Shown: positions 32,306-45,488, counted from the stretch's first letter. The stretch: DNA of 64,000 nucleotides from Klenkia taihuensis (GCF_900112525.1 NZ_FOMD01000003.1:310001-374000), one strand, 5' to 3'. Translations and numbers: made by a program. Notes: a model not told the origin generated them from the letters alone.

Positions 32306-34447
32306 TCAGCGCAGATCGGACACCCAGGCGACGGCCTCCCGGGCCTGCTGCCGGCGGCGCTCGTAGGAGGCCCCGAGCACCAGCAGGAGCAGGCCCGCGG
32401 CACCCAGCGGCACCCAGGACTCCAGCCGGGCGACCCAGGGCGCGACCTCGACCGCGCCGACCACGCCGGCGGCCACCGCACCCACCACGAAGGGCGCCTG
32501 CCGGTGGGTCAGCGTGCCCGCGACCAGGGCGACGACCCCGGCCAGCACCACCAGCACCGTCCGGGCCTGGTCACCGGTCCCCACCGCCGCGACGACCGAG
32601 GGGGCGAACCCGACGACCAGCGCCGGACCCCAGCCCTGCCAGGACGGCGCCCGCCGCAGCTGCGGAGCGGCGGCGACCAGCAGCGCGGCGGCCAGCGGCA
32701 GGCTGTACGCCTCGACGGTGACCACCGCGGCCCCGGCGAGCGCGACCCAGGTGGCCACGACGAGGTCGGCGAGCGCCACCCAGCCGGTCAGCACCCGCCG
32801 GCCGGCCACCGCGTAGGCCAGCCCGGCGACGCCGACCAGCGCGAGCTGCGCGCCGACCTGGCCCCAGGCGCCCACCGACGCACCGGTCACCGCGGCGGCC
32901 AGGCCCAGCACCGGGGCGGTCAGCGCGGCGGCGCGCTCCTCGGGCCGGCCCAGCCGCACCGCGGCCAGCCCCAGCGCCGCGGCGCCGAGCACGGCCAGCA
33001 GCAGACCGGCGACCGGGGCGGCGAGCACCCCGCCGTGCCGGGCGGCCAGGACCGTGGCGCCGGGCAGCAGCAGCGCCGCGGCGACGGCGGGCACCCGGGC
33101 GGCCGGGCGGAGCACAGCGGCCAGCGCGGCGGGCACCGTGGCGGCGAGGGCGACCAGCGCCAGCGCGGCCGGCCGGTCGGCCTGGTCCAGCTGCACCGTC
33201 CCGACGACGGCCAGCACGGCCGCCGGCCCACCGGCCAGCTCCCGCGGGAGCGGGGAGGCCCAGACCAGCACGCAGACCGTCGCCAGGGCGAGCCCGACCA
33301 GGGCCAGCAGCGGGGCGGCCACCGACCCGGCCGGCTGGGCCAGCCCGGCCAGCGCCAGCGCGGGGACGGCGGCGAGGCCGGCCACCGGGGCGGGCACCGG
33401 CACCGTGCGGCCCTGCCGGGCCCACCGGATCACCAGCAGGACGACGGCGGCCGCGGCGGCGGTGAGCACCGCGGTGGCGGCGGCGCCCTCCGCGGCCGGC
33501 CCGGTCCAGGCCAGCCCGACCGCGAGCAGCGACCCGCAGGCCGCGGCGACGACCGACAGCAGCCGGGCGACGTCAGCGGACCAGCGCGGGAGCAGCCGGA
33601 CGACGGCGGCGTCGGCCCCGGCCAGGAGCAGCAGGGCGACCACGCCGGCGACGCCGTCCGCCAGCTCGCCGAGCGCCAGCGGCAGCACCGGCTGCGCGGC
33701 GAGCAGGGCGACCGCGGGCCAGACCAGCGTGGACCGGGTGGCGGCGCGCAGGCCGGCGGCGAGCAGGGTGACCACGGCGAGGGCGCCCGCGGCGTAGGCG
33801 TGCAGCGGGACCTCGTCCAGCCCGGCCAGGCCCAGCGCCCGGGCGGCGGTGACGTCGACCAGCAGCAGCGCCGCGGCGGTGGCGGCCAGGGCCTCCTCGG
33901 TGACCCGCAGACCCCGCCGGGCGGCCCAGGCGGAGGCGCTCGCGGCGGCCGCGGTGGCGGTGACCATGACGGTGGCCTGGAAGCCCAGCCCGAGCCGGGT
34001 CCAGCCGACCGCCACGAGGGCCGTGGCCGCGGCGACCACCAGAAGCGAACCGAGGCCGACGAGCACCTGCTGCGGGCTGACCCGCCGGCGCGGCTCGGGG
34101 GCCGGAGGCGCGACCGGGGGCCCGGGCGGAGGTGCCCAGGTGGGCCGGCCCGCCGCGGGCCGGGGCGGAGGTGGCCGCCGCACCGCGGACTGCGCGGCGG
34201 GGGCGGCAGGCGTGCCGGGGGAGCGCACCGGGGTGGTGGCGTGCGCCCGGAGGGTCGCGAGCAGGGCGTCGCGGTCGCGGTGCAGCTCGGCCAGGGTGGC
34301 GCCGATCCGGCCCACCACCACGCCGGCGTGCCCCGCGGCCGGCAGGCCGCACCCGGCGCAGGCCGTCCCCGGGTGGGCCCGGTCGGGGACCGGGGTGGAG
34401 CAGACCGGGCAGCGCAGCACCCACGGGGCAGCGGTCGGAGCACTCAT
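32306..34447 (-). CDS. Large polytopic membrane protein with N-terminal zinc ribbon, tandem paralogue 1
   Basis: 713 residues. Residues about 10-38 form a zinc ribbon: CPVCSTPVP and CAGCGLPA give two CxxC knuckles. A helical segment (LAELHRDRDALLATLRAH) and a Pro-rich linker (about 70-110) lead to RRRVSPQQVLVGLG and then about 20 hydrophobic helices to the end, where RQAPFVVGAVAAG ... LGASYERRR matches the C-terminus of the next gene. The cytoplasmic zinc ribbon suggests a sensing or partner-binding role, but no function is known to me. It lies divergent from the ABC-F gene. Confidence 0.82.
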   Translation of the reverse strand: MSAPTAAPWVLRCPVCSTPVPDRAHPGTACAGCGLPAAGHAGVVVGRIGATLAELHRDRDALLATLRAHATTPVRSPGTPAAPAAQSAVRRPPPPRPAAGRPTWAPPPGPPVAPPAPEPRRRVSPQQVLVGLGSLLVVAAATALVAVGWTRLGLGFQATVMVTATAAAASASAWAARRGLRVTEEALAATAAALLLVDVTAARALGLAGLDEVPLHAYAAGALAVVTLLAAGLRAATRSTLVWPAVALLAAQPVLPLALGELADGVAGVVALLLLAGADAAVVRLLPRWSADVARLLSVVAAACGSLLAVGLAWTGPAAEGAAATAVLTAAAAAVVLLVIRWARQGRTVPVPAPVAGLAAVPALALAGLAQPAGSVAAPLLALVGLALATVCVLVWASPLPRELAGGPAAVLAVVGTVQLDQADRPAALALVALAATVPAALAAVLRPAARVPAVAAALLLPGATVLAARHGGVLAAPVAGLLLAVLGAAALGLAAVRLGRPEERAAALTAPVLGLAAAVTGASVGAWGQVGAQLALVGVAGLAYAVAGRRVLTGWVALADLVVATWVALAGAAVVTVEAYSLPLAAALLVAAAPQLRRAPSWQGWGPALVVGFAPSVVAAVGTGDQARTVLVVLAGVVALVAGTLTHRQAPFVVGAVAAGVVGAVEVAPWVARLESWVPLGAAGLLLLVLGASYERRRQQAREAVAWVSDLR

Positions 34448-34562
34448 GCAGCCAGGTTCGGCGCGCGCGGTCCCGCCGCCCTCCGCCGCACCACCTGACC
34501 TGGCCTGGGTAGTGCTACCCAGGTCACCGGCCGGAGCCCTCGGAACCGGGCCGTCCCGGCGG

Positions 34563-34575
34563 TACCCTGGGACCG
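34563..34575 (+). promoter_or_regulatory. Leaderless-type -10 element for the ABC-F gene
   Basis: TACCCT (34563-34568) followed by seven bases and GTG 34576. No Shine-Dalgarno is present between them. No clear -35 was identified. Confidence 0.55.
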
Positions 34576-36177
<1,602 letters not shown>

Positions 36178-36311
36178 GCCCGGCTCGCCGGTCACCGCGC
36201 GCGGTCCCGCGCGAGGGGTGATCATTCGAGCGGGACCGGCGTCACAGGGACGGCGGCCAGGCGACCAGTGGGGGACCCGGCACGACCGGGAGCGCTGGCG
36301 GGGAGGGAGTC

Positions 36312-36569
36312 ATGGCCGACTCGAACGCAGCGGACACCTCGGGCACGGGGGACGCCGCCGGGCTGACCAAGGGCAAGCGCATCACCGGCGACGACCGCAA
36401 CTCGCTCGCCGGTGACCTGCGCAAGCGCTACGACAACGGCGAGAGCATCCGGGTGCTGGCCGCCGACACGGGCCGCTCCTACGGCTTCGTGCACCGGCTG
36501 CTCAGCGAGTCGGGCGCGACCCTGCGCAGCCGGGGCGGGGCCAACCGGCCGGCCGCCGACAAGAAGTGA
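36312..36569 (+). CDS. Small helix-turn-helix DNA-binding protein
   Basis: 85 residues. A single HTH: SLAGDLRKRYDNGESIRVLAADTGRSYGFVHRLLSESG contains a resolvase/transposase-type recognition helix, preceded by a basic KGKRITGDDR patch and followed by a basic tail (LRSRGGANRP). Proteins of this shape are widespread in actinobacteria as single-copy chromosomal genes, so it is not taken for a transposase remnant. ATG 36312 has GGGAGGGAG upstream. The following gene starts inside its stop codon. Role unknown. Confidence 0.85.
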   Translation: MADSNAADTSGTGDAAGLTKGKRITGDDRNSLAGDLRKRYDNGESIRVLAADTGRSYGFVHRLLSESGATLRSRGGANRPAADKK

Positions 36570-37369
36570 GCGGTGACCCGGCGCGCGGCTGGGTCACCAC
36601 CTCGCAGGCCGGCCCGGTCCTCACCGTCCTGCTGGACCGGGCCGACCAGCTGAACGCCCAGGTCCCCGCGACCTGGACCACCCTCGCCGAGGTCGGCGCC
36701 GCGCTGCCCGCCGACGTGCGGGTCGTGGTGGTCCGCGGCGCCGGGCGGGCCTTCTCCGCCGGCCTGGACCGGTCGCTGTTCGCCGCCGACCCCGGCACCC
36801 CGGGCGGCCTCGGCGAGCTGGCCGGGCTCGGCCCCGAGGGCGCGCAGGAGCGCATCCGCGGCTACCAGGCCGGGTTCCGCTGGCTCCGGCAGCCGGGGAT
36901 CGTCTCGGTCGCGGTGGTGCAGGGCCACGCCATCGGCGCCGGCGCGCAGCTCGCGCTGGCCTGCGACCTGCGGGTGTGCGCCGAGGAGGCCACCTTCGCG
37001 CTGCCCGAGGCCACGCTCGGCCTGGTCCCCGACCTCACCGGCACCTCGACCCTGGTGCAGGCGGTCGGCTACAGCCGCGCCCTGGAGATGTGCCTGACCG
37101 GCCGCCGGGTCGGCGCCGCCGAGGCCTCCGCGGCGGGGCTGGCGAACGTCGTCGTCCCGGCCGCGCAGCTCGACGCCGCGGTCGACCAGCTGGTCACCGC
37201 CGTCCTCGGCCCGGACGTCGACGCCAGCCGCGAGACCGCCGCCCTCGTGCGCCGGGCCGCGGCCGTCGACGACGACGGGCAGGACGCCGCCGAGCGGGCG
37301 GCGCAGGTCCGGCGGCTGCACGCCCTGGCCGTGCGCGCGGCGGAACAGGCGTCCGCAGCCCGGGGTTGA
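36566..37369 (+). CDS. Enoyl-CoA hydratase/isomerase family protein (EchA12-like)
   Basis: 267 residues, crotonase fold. VVVRGAGRAFSAGLD and GHAIGAGAQLALACDLRV are the oxyanion-hole-forming segments; FALPEATLGLVPDLTGT follows, with a glutamate at the usual first catalytic position and GYSRALEM containing a second. It would hydrate or isomerise an enoyl-CoA in fatty acid breakdown. Adjacent to the Rv1473-like ABC-F gene, as echA12 (Rv1472) is in M. tuberculosis by memory. GTG 36566 overlaps the HTH stop by four bases. Confidence 0.9.
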   Translation: MSGDPARGWVTTSQAGPVLTVLLDRADQLNAQVPATWTTLAEVGAALPADVRVVVVRGAGRAFSAGLDRSLFAADPGTPGGLGELAGLGPEGAQERIRGYQAGFRWLRQPGIVSVAVVQGHAIGAGAQLALACDLRVCAEEATFALPEATLGLVPDLTGTSTLVQAVGYSRALEMCLTGRRVGAAEASAAGLANVVVPAAQLDAAVDQLVTAVLGPDVDASRETAALVRRAAAVDDDGQDAAERAAQVRRLHALAVRAAEQASAARG

Positions 37370-37388
37370 CCGCGTCGTGGACGGACCG

Positions 37389-39269
37389 ATGACCTCGATG
37401 GCCGCGATGCGGTCCTTCCGCCGCGACGCCACCCCCGCCCGCGAGATCCCGAAGGGCACCGTCCGGCGCATCCTCGGGGTGGCCCGGCCCTACCGGCGCG
37501 ACCTGACCTCCTTCCTCGCCCTGGTGGTGCTCTCGGCGGTCATCGGCGTCGCCACGCCGCTGCTGGCCGGCGACATCGTGAACCGGATCGCCGGGTTGAC
37601 CGGCACGGCCGCGGACATCGTGCGGATCGCGCTGCTCATCGCCGGCCTGGCGCTGGTCGACGCCGGCAGCTCGCTGGCCCAGCGCTGGTACTCCGCGCGC
37701 ATCGGCGAGGGCGTCATCTACGACCTGCGCGCCCGGGTGTTCGCGCACGTGCAGCGGATGCCGGTCGCCTTCTTCACCCGCACCCAGACCGGCGCGCTGG
37801 TCAGCCGGCTCAACAACGACGTGATCGGCGCGCAGCAGGCCTTCACCTCGACGCTGTCCGGGGTGGTCTCCAACGCCATCGGGCTGGTGCTCACCGGCGC
37901 GGTGATGCTCACCCTGTCCTGGCAGATCACCCTGCTGTCGGTGGTGCTGGTGCCGCTGTTCGTGCTGCCGGCCAAGCGGATCGGGAAGCGGCTGCAGGAG
38001 ATCACCCGGGAGTCCTACGGCCTCAACGCCTCGATGAACGCCACGATGACCGAGCGGTTCAACGTCGCCGGTGCGCTGCTGGTCAAGCTGTTCGGCCGGC
38101 CCGAGGCCGAGGTGGAGTCCTTCCGCTCCCGCGCCGCCCGGGTGCGCGACATCGGCGTGCTGTCGGCGATGTACGGCCGCACCTTCTTCACCGCGCTCAC
38201 CCTGGTCGCCGCGCTCGCCACCGCGCTGGTCTACGGCCTGGGCGGCGCGCTGGCCTTCGACGGCGCGCTCACCCCGGGCGCGGTGGTCTCGCTGGCGCTG
38301 CTGCTGTCGCGGCTCTACGGCCCGCTGACCGCGCTGTCCAACGTCCGGGTGGACGTGATGAGCGCGATGGTCAGTTTCGACCGGGTCTTCGAGGTCCTGG
38401 ACCTGGCGCCGATGATCGCCGACGCCCCCGACGCCCGGCCCGTGCCGGCCGGCGACCGCTCGGTCGAGTTCGACCGGGTGTCCTTCCGCTACCCGACCGC
38501 CGAGCAGGTGTCGCTGGCCTCGCTGGAGGACCTGTCGCTGCCCGAGCACGGCGAGCCCGCCACCGTGCTGCACGAGGTCAGCTTCCGCGCCGAGCCCGGC
38601 CAGCTGGTCGCGCTGGTCGGCCACTCCGGCGCCGGCAAGTCCACCATCGCCAACCTGGTGCCCCGGCTCTACGACGTCACCGAGGGCGCGGTCCGGGTGG
38701 GCGGGGTCGACGTGCGGCAGGCGACGTCGGACTCGCTGCGCGCCGCCATCGGCGTGGTCAGCCAGGACGCGCACCTGTTCCACGACACCATCCGCGCCAA
38801 CCTGCGCTACGCCCGGCCCGAGGCCACCGACGACGAGCTGTGGACGGCGATGACCGGCGCGCGCATCGCTGCCCTCGTCGCGTCGCTGCCCGACGGGCTG
38901 GACACCGTGGTCGGCGACCGCGGCTACCGCATGTCGGGCGGGGAGAAGCAGCGGCTGGCCATCGCACGGGTGCTGCTCAAGGCGCCGGGCATCGTCATCC
39001 TCGACGAGGCCACCGCGCACCTGGACAGCGAGAGCGAGGTGGCCGTGCAGAAGGCGCTGGACACCGCGCTCACCGGCCGGACGTCGTTGGTGATCGCGCA
39101 CCGGCTGTCGACGATCCGCAGCGCCGACCTGATCCTGGTGCTGGACGAGGGCCGGGTGGTCGAGCGCGGCACGCACGAGGAGCTGCTCGACCGCGGGGGC
39201 CGCTACGCCGACCTGTACCGCACCCAGTTCGCCCAGCGGCCCGTGTCGTCGGCGCCCGGGCAGGGCTGA
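37389..39269 (+). CDS. ABC transporter, fused permease-ATPase (ABCB-type exporter)
   Basis: 626 residues. An N-terminal six-helix type I exporter domain (about 45-325) is followed by an ATPase domain (about 360-600) with Walker A GHSGAGKST, signature MSGGEKQRLAIAR, Walker B IVILDEATAHLD and H-loop IAHRLSTIRSADL. A half-transporter, expected to homodimerise and export a lipid, drug or peptide; substrate unknown. ATG 37389 is chosen over GTG 37377 because GGACGG precedes it; neither has a strong site. An insert of about 15 residues (SLASLEDLSLPEHGEP) lies between the first beta strands of the ATPase domain. Confidence 0.9.
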   Translation: MTSMAAMRSFRRDATPAREIPKGTVRRILGVARPYRRDLTSFLALVVLSAVIGVATPLLAGDIVNRIAGLTGTAADIVRIALLIAGLALVDAGSSLAQRWYSARIGEGVIYDLRARVFAHVQRMPVAFFTRTQTGALVSRLNNDVIGAQQAFTSTLSGVVSNAIGLVLTGAVMLTLSWQITLLSVVLVPLFVLPAKRIGKRLQEITRESYGLNASMNATMTERFNVAGALLVKLFGRPEAEVESFRSRAARVRDIGVLSAMYGRTFFTALTLVAALATALVYGLGGALAFDGALTPGAVVSLALLLSRLYGPLTALSNVRVDVMSAMVSFDRVFEVLDLAPMIADAPDARPVPAGDRSVEFDRVSFRYPTAEQVSLASLEDLSLPEHGEPATVLHEVSFRAEPGQLVALVGHSGAGKSTIANLVPRLYDVTEGAVRVGGVDVRQATSDSLRAAIGVVSQDAHLFHDTIRANLRYARPEATDDELWTAMTGARIAALVASLPDGLDTVVGDRGYRMSGGEKQRLAIARVLLKAPGIVILDEATAHLDSESEVAVQKALDTALTGRTSLVIAHRLSTIRSADLILVLDEGRVVERGTHEELLDRGGRYADLYRTQFAQRPVSSAPGQG

Positions 39270-39315
39270 GCACTACCGTCACAGGGGTCCCACCCGCACC
39301 ACCCCGGGAGTCCCG

Positions 39316-39765
39316 TTGTCCGTCGCCCACCCCGAGGACGCGGACATCCGCGCCGTCTACGCCGAGTACCTGGACGGCTGGAACGCGCACAGCGCCGCCC
39401 GCCAGGCGGCCACCCTCACCGACGACGCCGACGTGGTCGGCTTCGACGGCACCCAGCACCACGGCCGGCTGCAGTTCGCCGCCGACCTGCGCCGCATCTT
39501 CGCCGACCACGCGCCGCCGCCCTACGTCGCCGTCGTCCGGTCGGTGCGGGCGATGGGCGAGGACACCGCGGTGCTGGTCGCGACGGCCGGCATGCCCGGC
39601 TCGGACGGTGCCCTGCACCCCGATCTGCTCGCCGTGCACACCCTGGTGCTGGTCAAGGACGGCCGCCGCTGGAAGATCGCCGTCTTCGCCGCCACCCCCG
39701 CCTCCCGCACGACCACCCTCGACCTGGTGGAGGCCCTGGCCGCACAGCTCCCGGTGCCCCGGTGA
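39316..39765 (+). CDS. SgcJ/EcaC-type SnoaL-like protein (DUF4440)
   Basis: 149 residues, NTF2-like cone fold expected. AVYAEYLDGWNAHSAARQAATLTDDADVVGFDG is typical of the SgcJ/EcaC group, for which no general reaction is known. The TTG start is supported by CCGGGAG seven bases upstream and a preceding TACCGT in the intergenic gap. Its TGA overlaps the GTG of the sulfurtransferase gene. Confidence 0.8.
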   Translation: MSVAHPEDADIRAVYAEYLDGWNAHSAARQAATLTDDADVVGFDGTQHHGRLQFAADLRRIFADHAPPPYVAVVRSVRAMGEDTAVLVATAGMPGSDGALHPDLLAVHTLVLVKDGRRWKIAVFAATPASRTTTLDLVEALAAQLPVPR

Positions 39766-40556
39766 GCGGCGTGCTGGCCGGGCCGGACGACGTCGCGGGC
39801 GCCGTGCTGCTCGACGTCCGCTGGGCGCTGGGCCGCAGCGACGGCCACGAGCGCTACCTGGCCGGCCACCTGCCGGGCGCGGTGTACGTCGACCTGGACA
39901 CCGAGCTGGCGGCCCCGCCGTCCGCGGCCGGCCGGCACCCGCTGCCCGACGTCGCCGACCTGCAGGCCGCCGCCCGCCGCTGGGGCATCTCGGCCGGCTC
40001 GCGGGTGGTCGTGTACGACGACGGGCCGGGGATCGCCGCGGCCCGGGCCTGGTGGCTGCTGCGCTGGTGTCGACGTGTCGACGTGTCGATCCTGGACGGC
40101 GGCCTGGCCGGCTGGGACGGTCCGCTGGAGACCGGCGAGGTGGTGCCCGGGCCCGGGGACGTCGTCCTCTCGCCCGGCGGCATGCCGGTGCTGACCGCGG
40201 ACGAGGCGGCCGCGCTGCCCGGGGAGGGCGGGGTGCTGCTGGACGCCCGGGCCGCCGAGCGGTTCCGCGGCGAGGTGGAGCCGGTCGACCCGGTGGCCGG
40301 GCACGTGCCGGGCGCGGTCAACCTGCCGACCACCGACCTGCTCGCCGACGGCCGGATCCGCCCCGACCTCGCCGCCGAGCTCGCCCGCCGCGGGATCACC
40401 CCCGGCACGACGGTCGGCGTCTACTGCGGCTCCGGGGTGACCGCCGCGCACGAGGTCGCCGCGCTGGCGCACGCCGGGGTCGAGGCGGCGCTGTGGCCGG
40501 GGTCGTGGTCGGAGTGGGTGGCCGACCCGGCCCGCCCGGTGGCGGTCGGGCCGTGA
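39762..40556 (+). CDS. Thiosulfate/3-mercaptopyruvate sulfurtransferase (two rhodanese domains)
   Basis: 264 residues. Two tandem rhodanese domains (about 10-125 and 150-260). The C-terminal domain carries the active cysteine Cys222 in YCGSGVTAAHE; the CGSGVTA loop is that of mercaptopyruvate sulfurtransferases rather than the CRxGxx of classical rhodaneses. RYLAGHLPGAVYVDLD in the first domain and AGHVPGAVNLPT in the second are conserved. Start GTG 39762 overlaps the upstream stop and its own stop overlaps the next gene. Confidence 0.92.
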   Translation: MSGVLAGPDDVAGAVLLDVRWALGRSDGHERYLAGHLPGAVYVDLDTELAAPPSAAGRHPLPDVADLQAAARRWGISAGSRVVVYDDGPGIAAARAWWLLRWCRRVDVSILDGGLAGWDGPLETGEVVPGPGDVVLSPGGMPVLTADEAAALPGEGGVLLDARAAERFRGEVEPVDPVAGHVPGAVNLPTTDLLADGRIRPDLAAELARRGITPGTTVGVYCGSGVTAAHEVAALAHAGVEAALWPGSWSEWVADPARPVAVGP

Positions 40557-40984
40557 GCGCGCCCGCCCGGTTCAAGGACATCTGCCTGGACGCCCGTGAC
40601 CACCAGGCCCTGGCCGACTGGTGGTGCGCGGCGATGGGCTACGTCCGCCGCGACGTCGCCGCCCCGCCCGAGGACGGCTGGGTGCGCCCGCAGGACTGGC
40701 CGGTGCCGATCGTCGACCCGGCCGGCCACGGCCCGCTGATGTGGGTGATCCCGGTGCCCGACGAGAAGGTGGTGAAGAACCGGATGCACCACGACGTCGT
40801 CGGCGACACCGCCGCGCTGCTGGCACTCGGCGCGACCCTGGTCCGCGGCCGGGACGGCGACGGCACCGGTGAGCCCTCCGACTACAGCTCGGGCGACATC
40901 GAGTGGGACGTGCTCGCGGACCCCGAGGGCAACGAGTTCTGCGTCTTCGCCCCCGGCCGGCACGCCTTCCCCCAGCCCGACTGA
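40553..40984 (+). CDS. VOC-family (glyoxalase-like) protein
   Basis: 143 residues. A glyoxalase-like domain: RFKDICLDARDHQALADWW at the N-terminus, KNRMHHDVVGD in the centre (metal-type His), and WDVLADPEGNEFCVF at the C-terminus with the usual DPEGNEFC motif. Substrate unknown. Translationally coupled to the sulfurtransferase (GTGA overlap). Followed by a 34-bp perfect palindrome shared with the convergent CbiX-like gene. Confidence 0.88.
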   Translation: MSAPARFKDICLDARDHQALADWWCAAMGYVRRDVAAPPEDGWVRPQDWPVPIVDPAGHGPLMWVIPVPDEKVVKNRMHHDVVGDTAALLALGATLVRGRDGDGTGEPSDYSSGDIEWDVLADPEGNEFCVFAPGRHAFPQPD

Positions 40985-41044
40985 CCCCGCTGGACCCCGC
41001 GAGATGCCACTCCAGCGGGGACGGCGGCCGCCGTCCCCGCTGGA
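40985..41044. terminator. 34-bp perfect palindrome plus competing upstream arm between convergent genes
   Basis: 41011-41044 is a perfect palindrome with 17-base arms and no loop. A further copy of the outer ten bases of its right arm (CCCCGCTGGA) lies at 40985-40994 and can pair with 41011-41020 across a 16-base loop. Two mutually exclusive hairpins are therefore possible. Located between the VOC gene (+) and the CbiX-like gene (-). Confidence 0.75.
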
Positions 41045-41062
41045 TGTCACATCGGACGGCCT

Positions 41063-41752
41063 TCAGCGACCGGCGAGGGCGGCGTCGTAGCGGTCGACGA
41101 GGACGGCGGCGATGCGGTCGTCGGGCAGCAGCGGCGCGGTGACCAGGTCCGCGCCGGCGGCGTCCAGCTTGTCGCGGAAGTGGCCGGGCGCCAGCAGGTA
41201 GGCCGCGACCACCACCCGGGTCGCCCCGGCGGCGCGGGCCGCGGCCACCGCGTCCGGCACCGGGGGGCGGGCGGCGGAGCCGTAGCCGGTGGTGACCGGC
41301 CCGGCCCAGGACACCTGCAGCATGGCGGCGGTGGCCTCGACGTCGGCGGTGGCGCGCGGGTCGCTGGACCCGGCCGCGGCCACGACGACGGCGGTGCCGG
41401 GGTCGGCCGGGTCGGCGCCGGCCTCGACCAGGCGGGCGCGCAGCACTTCGGCCAGCCGGGGGTCCGGGCCCAGCGGGCGGGCCGCGACGGCGTCCGCGCG
41501 CTGGCCGACGGCGCCGGCGATGTCCACGTGCACGTGGTAGCCGCCCGACAGCAGCACCGGAACCACCACCGCGGGGCGGTCCAGGCCGGCGACGACGTCG
41601 ACCACGGTCGGCGGCTGGACGTCGACGAACGCCGCGGTGGTGGTCAGGCCCGGCCGCAGCCGGCGTGCGGCCAGGGCCAGCTCGGCGACGAGCCGGCGTC
41701 CGGTGGGGTTGCGGGTGCCGTGCGCGCAGGCCACCAGCACGGGGCCGCTCAC
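41063..41752 (-). CDS. CbiX/SirB-type sirohydrochlorin chelatase family protein
   Basis: 229 residues, about twice the length of a single CbiX domain, in line with two-domain forms. N-terminal VLVACAHGTRNPTG contains the first metal-binding His; VLLSGGYHVHVDI contains the second; VVVAAAGSSDPRA starts the second domain and AAYLLAPGHFRDKL ends the active region. It would insert Co or Fe into sirohydrochlorin for siroheme or cobalamin. No other tetrapyrrole genes are adjacent, so the metal cannot be inferred. The GTG overlaps the SDR stop. Confidence 0.85.
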   Translation of the reverse strand: MSGPVLVACAHGTRNPTGRRLVAELALAARRLRPGLTTTAAFVDVQPPTVVDVVAGLDRPAVVVPVLLSGGYHVHVDIAGAVGQRADAVAARPLGPDPRLAEVLRARLVEAGADPADPGTAVVVAAAGSSDPRATADVEATAAMLQVSWAGPVTTGYGSAARPPVPDAVAAARAAGATRVVVAAYLLAPGHFRDKLDAAGADLVTAPLLPDDRIAAVLVDRYDAALAGR

Positions 41753-42510
41753 AGGGCGCGGGTGACGCCGCCGTCCACGGCGATCATCGTGCCGGTGACG
41801 TAGGAGGCCGCGGGGGACAGGGCGAACGCGGCGACGCGGCCGAACTCCTCGGGCCGGCCGACGCGGCGCAGCGGGATACCGGCCTCGGTGCGGTCCCGCA
41901 TGCCCCCGGGGTCACCGGAGGCGGCCTCGATGTCGGTGATCCGGTCGGTGGCGATGGTGCCGGGCAGCAGGCCGAGGACCCGGACGCCACGGGGGCCGAG
42001 CTCGTCGGCCAGCGCCTTGGCGGTCATCGCCAGGCCCGGGCGCAGGCCGTTGGAGACGGCGAGGTGGCCGATGGGCTGGCGCACCGAGGTGGACAGCACC
42101 AGCCCGATCGCGGCGCCCTCGGCGAGCTCGGGCACGACGGCCTTGACCAGCCGGATGGTGCCCAGCAGGACGGAGTCGACGGCGTCGCGCCAGGCCGACT
42201 CGTCGGTGTCGAGCACGGTGCCCGGTGCCGGGCCGCCCACCGAGACCAGGACGCCGTCGAGCCCGCCGAGCTCGCTGCGGCAGGCCTCGACCAGCCGCTG
42301 CGCCGCGTCCGGGTCGGCGAGGTCGGCGGCCAGACCGTACGCCGCCGGTGCCCCGCCGAGCGAGGCCACGGCGGCGTCCACGGACTCCGGGGAGCGGGAG
42401 CTGATCAGCACCCGCGCCCCGTCGTCGACCAGGGCCCGGGCGGTCGCCGCGCCCAGCCCACGGCTCGCGCCGGTGAGCAGGTAGCGGCGGCCGCCCAGGC
42501 CCAGGTCCAC
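41749..42510 (-). CDS. Atypical short-chain dehydrogenase/reductase (FabG-like)
   Basis: 253 residues with the classical Rossmann motif LLTGASRGLGAATA and the C-terminal SYVTGTMIAVDGG. The catalytic YxxxK is not recognisable: in the aligned position the sequence reads SNGLRPGL, so Tyr is replaced by Ser and Lys by Arg. A subgroup of FabG-like proteins carries such SNxLR motifs and is assumed to be non-classical or non-catalytic. ATG 42510; it lies 15 bases downstream of acn, probably in the same transcript. Confidence 0.87.
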   Translation of the reverse strand: MDLGLGGRRYLLTGASRGLGAATARALVDDGARVLISSRSPESVDAAVASLGGAPAAYGLAADLADPDAAQRLVEACRSELGGLDGVLVSVGGPAPGTVLDTDESAWRDAVDSVLLGTIRLVKAVVPELAEGAAIGLVLSTSVRQPIGHLAVSNGLRPGLAMTAKALADELGPRGVRVLGLLPGTIATDRITDIEAASGDPGGMRDRTEAGIPLRRVGRPEEFGRVAAFALSPAASYVTGTMIAVDGGVTRAL

Positions 42511-42525
42511 GTCAGCGCTCCGGGG

Positions 42526-45345
<2,820 letters not shown>

Positions 45346-45488
45346 TGTGCCCCACCCTCGCTGGTTCGCTCTCGTTGCCACCGGCCATCATCCCAGCCCC
45401 CGCGCCGACGTGCGGTATCAGGCCACCCTTCCCTGGGGCTCGAGGGGTGTCGGTGCGGCGAACGCCACACGAACCGGTTCCGAACCCC

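Noticed and set aside
29471-34498. Long plus-strand open frame of about 1675 codons opposite the membrane proteins
   Set aside because: Gly/Arg/Pro/Gln-rich shadow of two strongly hydrophobic genes on the minus strand; no domain or start signal.
36312-36569. Small HTH gene as a transposase remnant
   Set aside because: No inverted repeats, target duplications or DDE sequence nearby; it is coupled to the next gene by a 4-base overlap and looks intact.
45346-45381. Longer aconitase start at GTG 45381
   Set aside because: The GTG at 45345 has a clear Shine-Dalgarno and begins the conserved [11 protein letters not shown] region; the extra 12 residues have no support.
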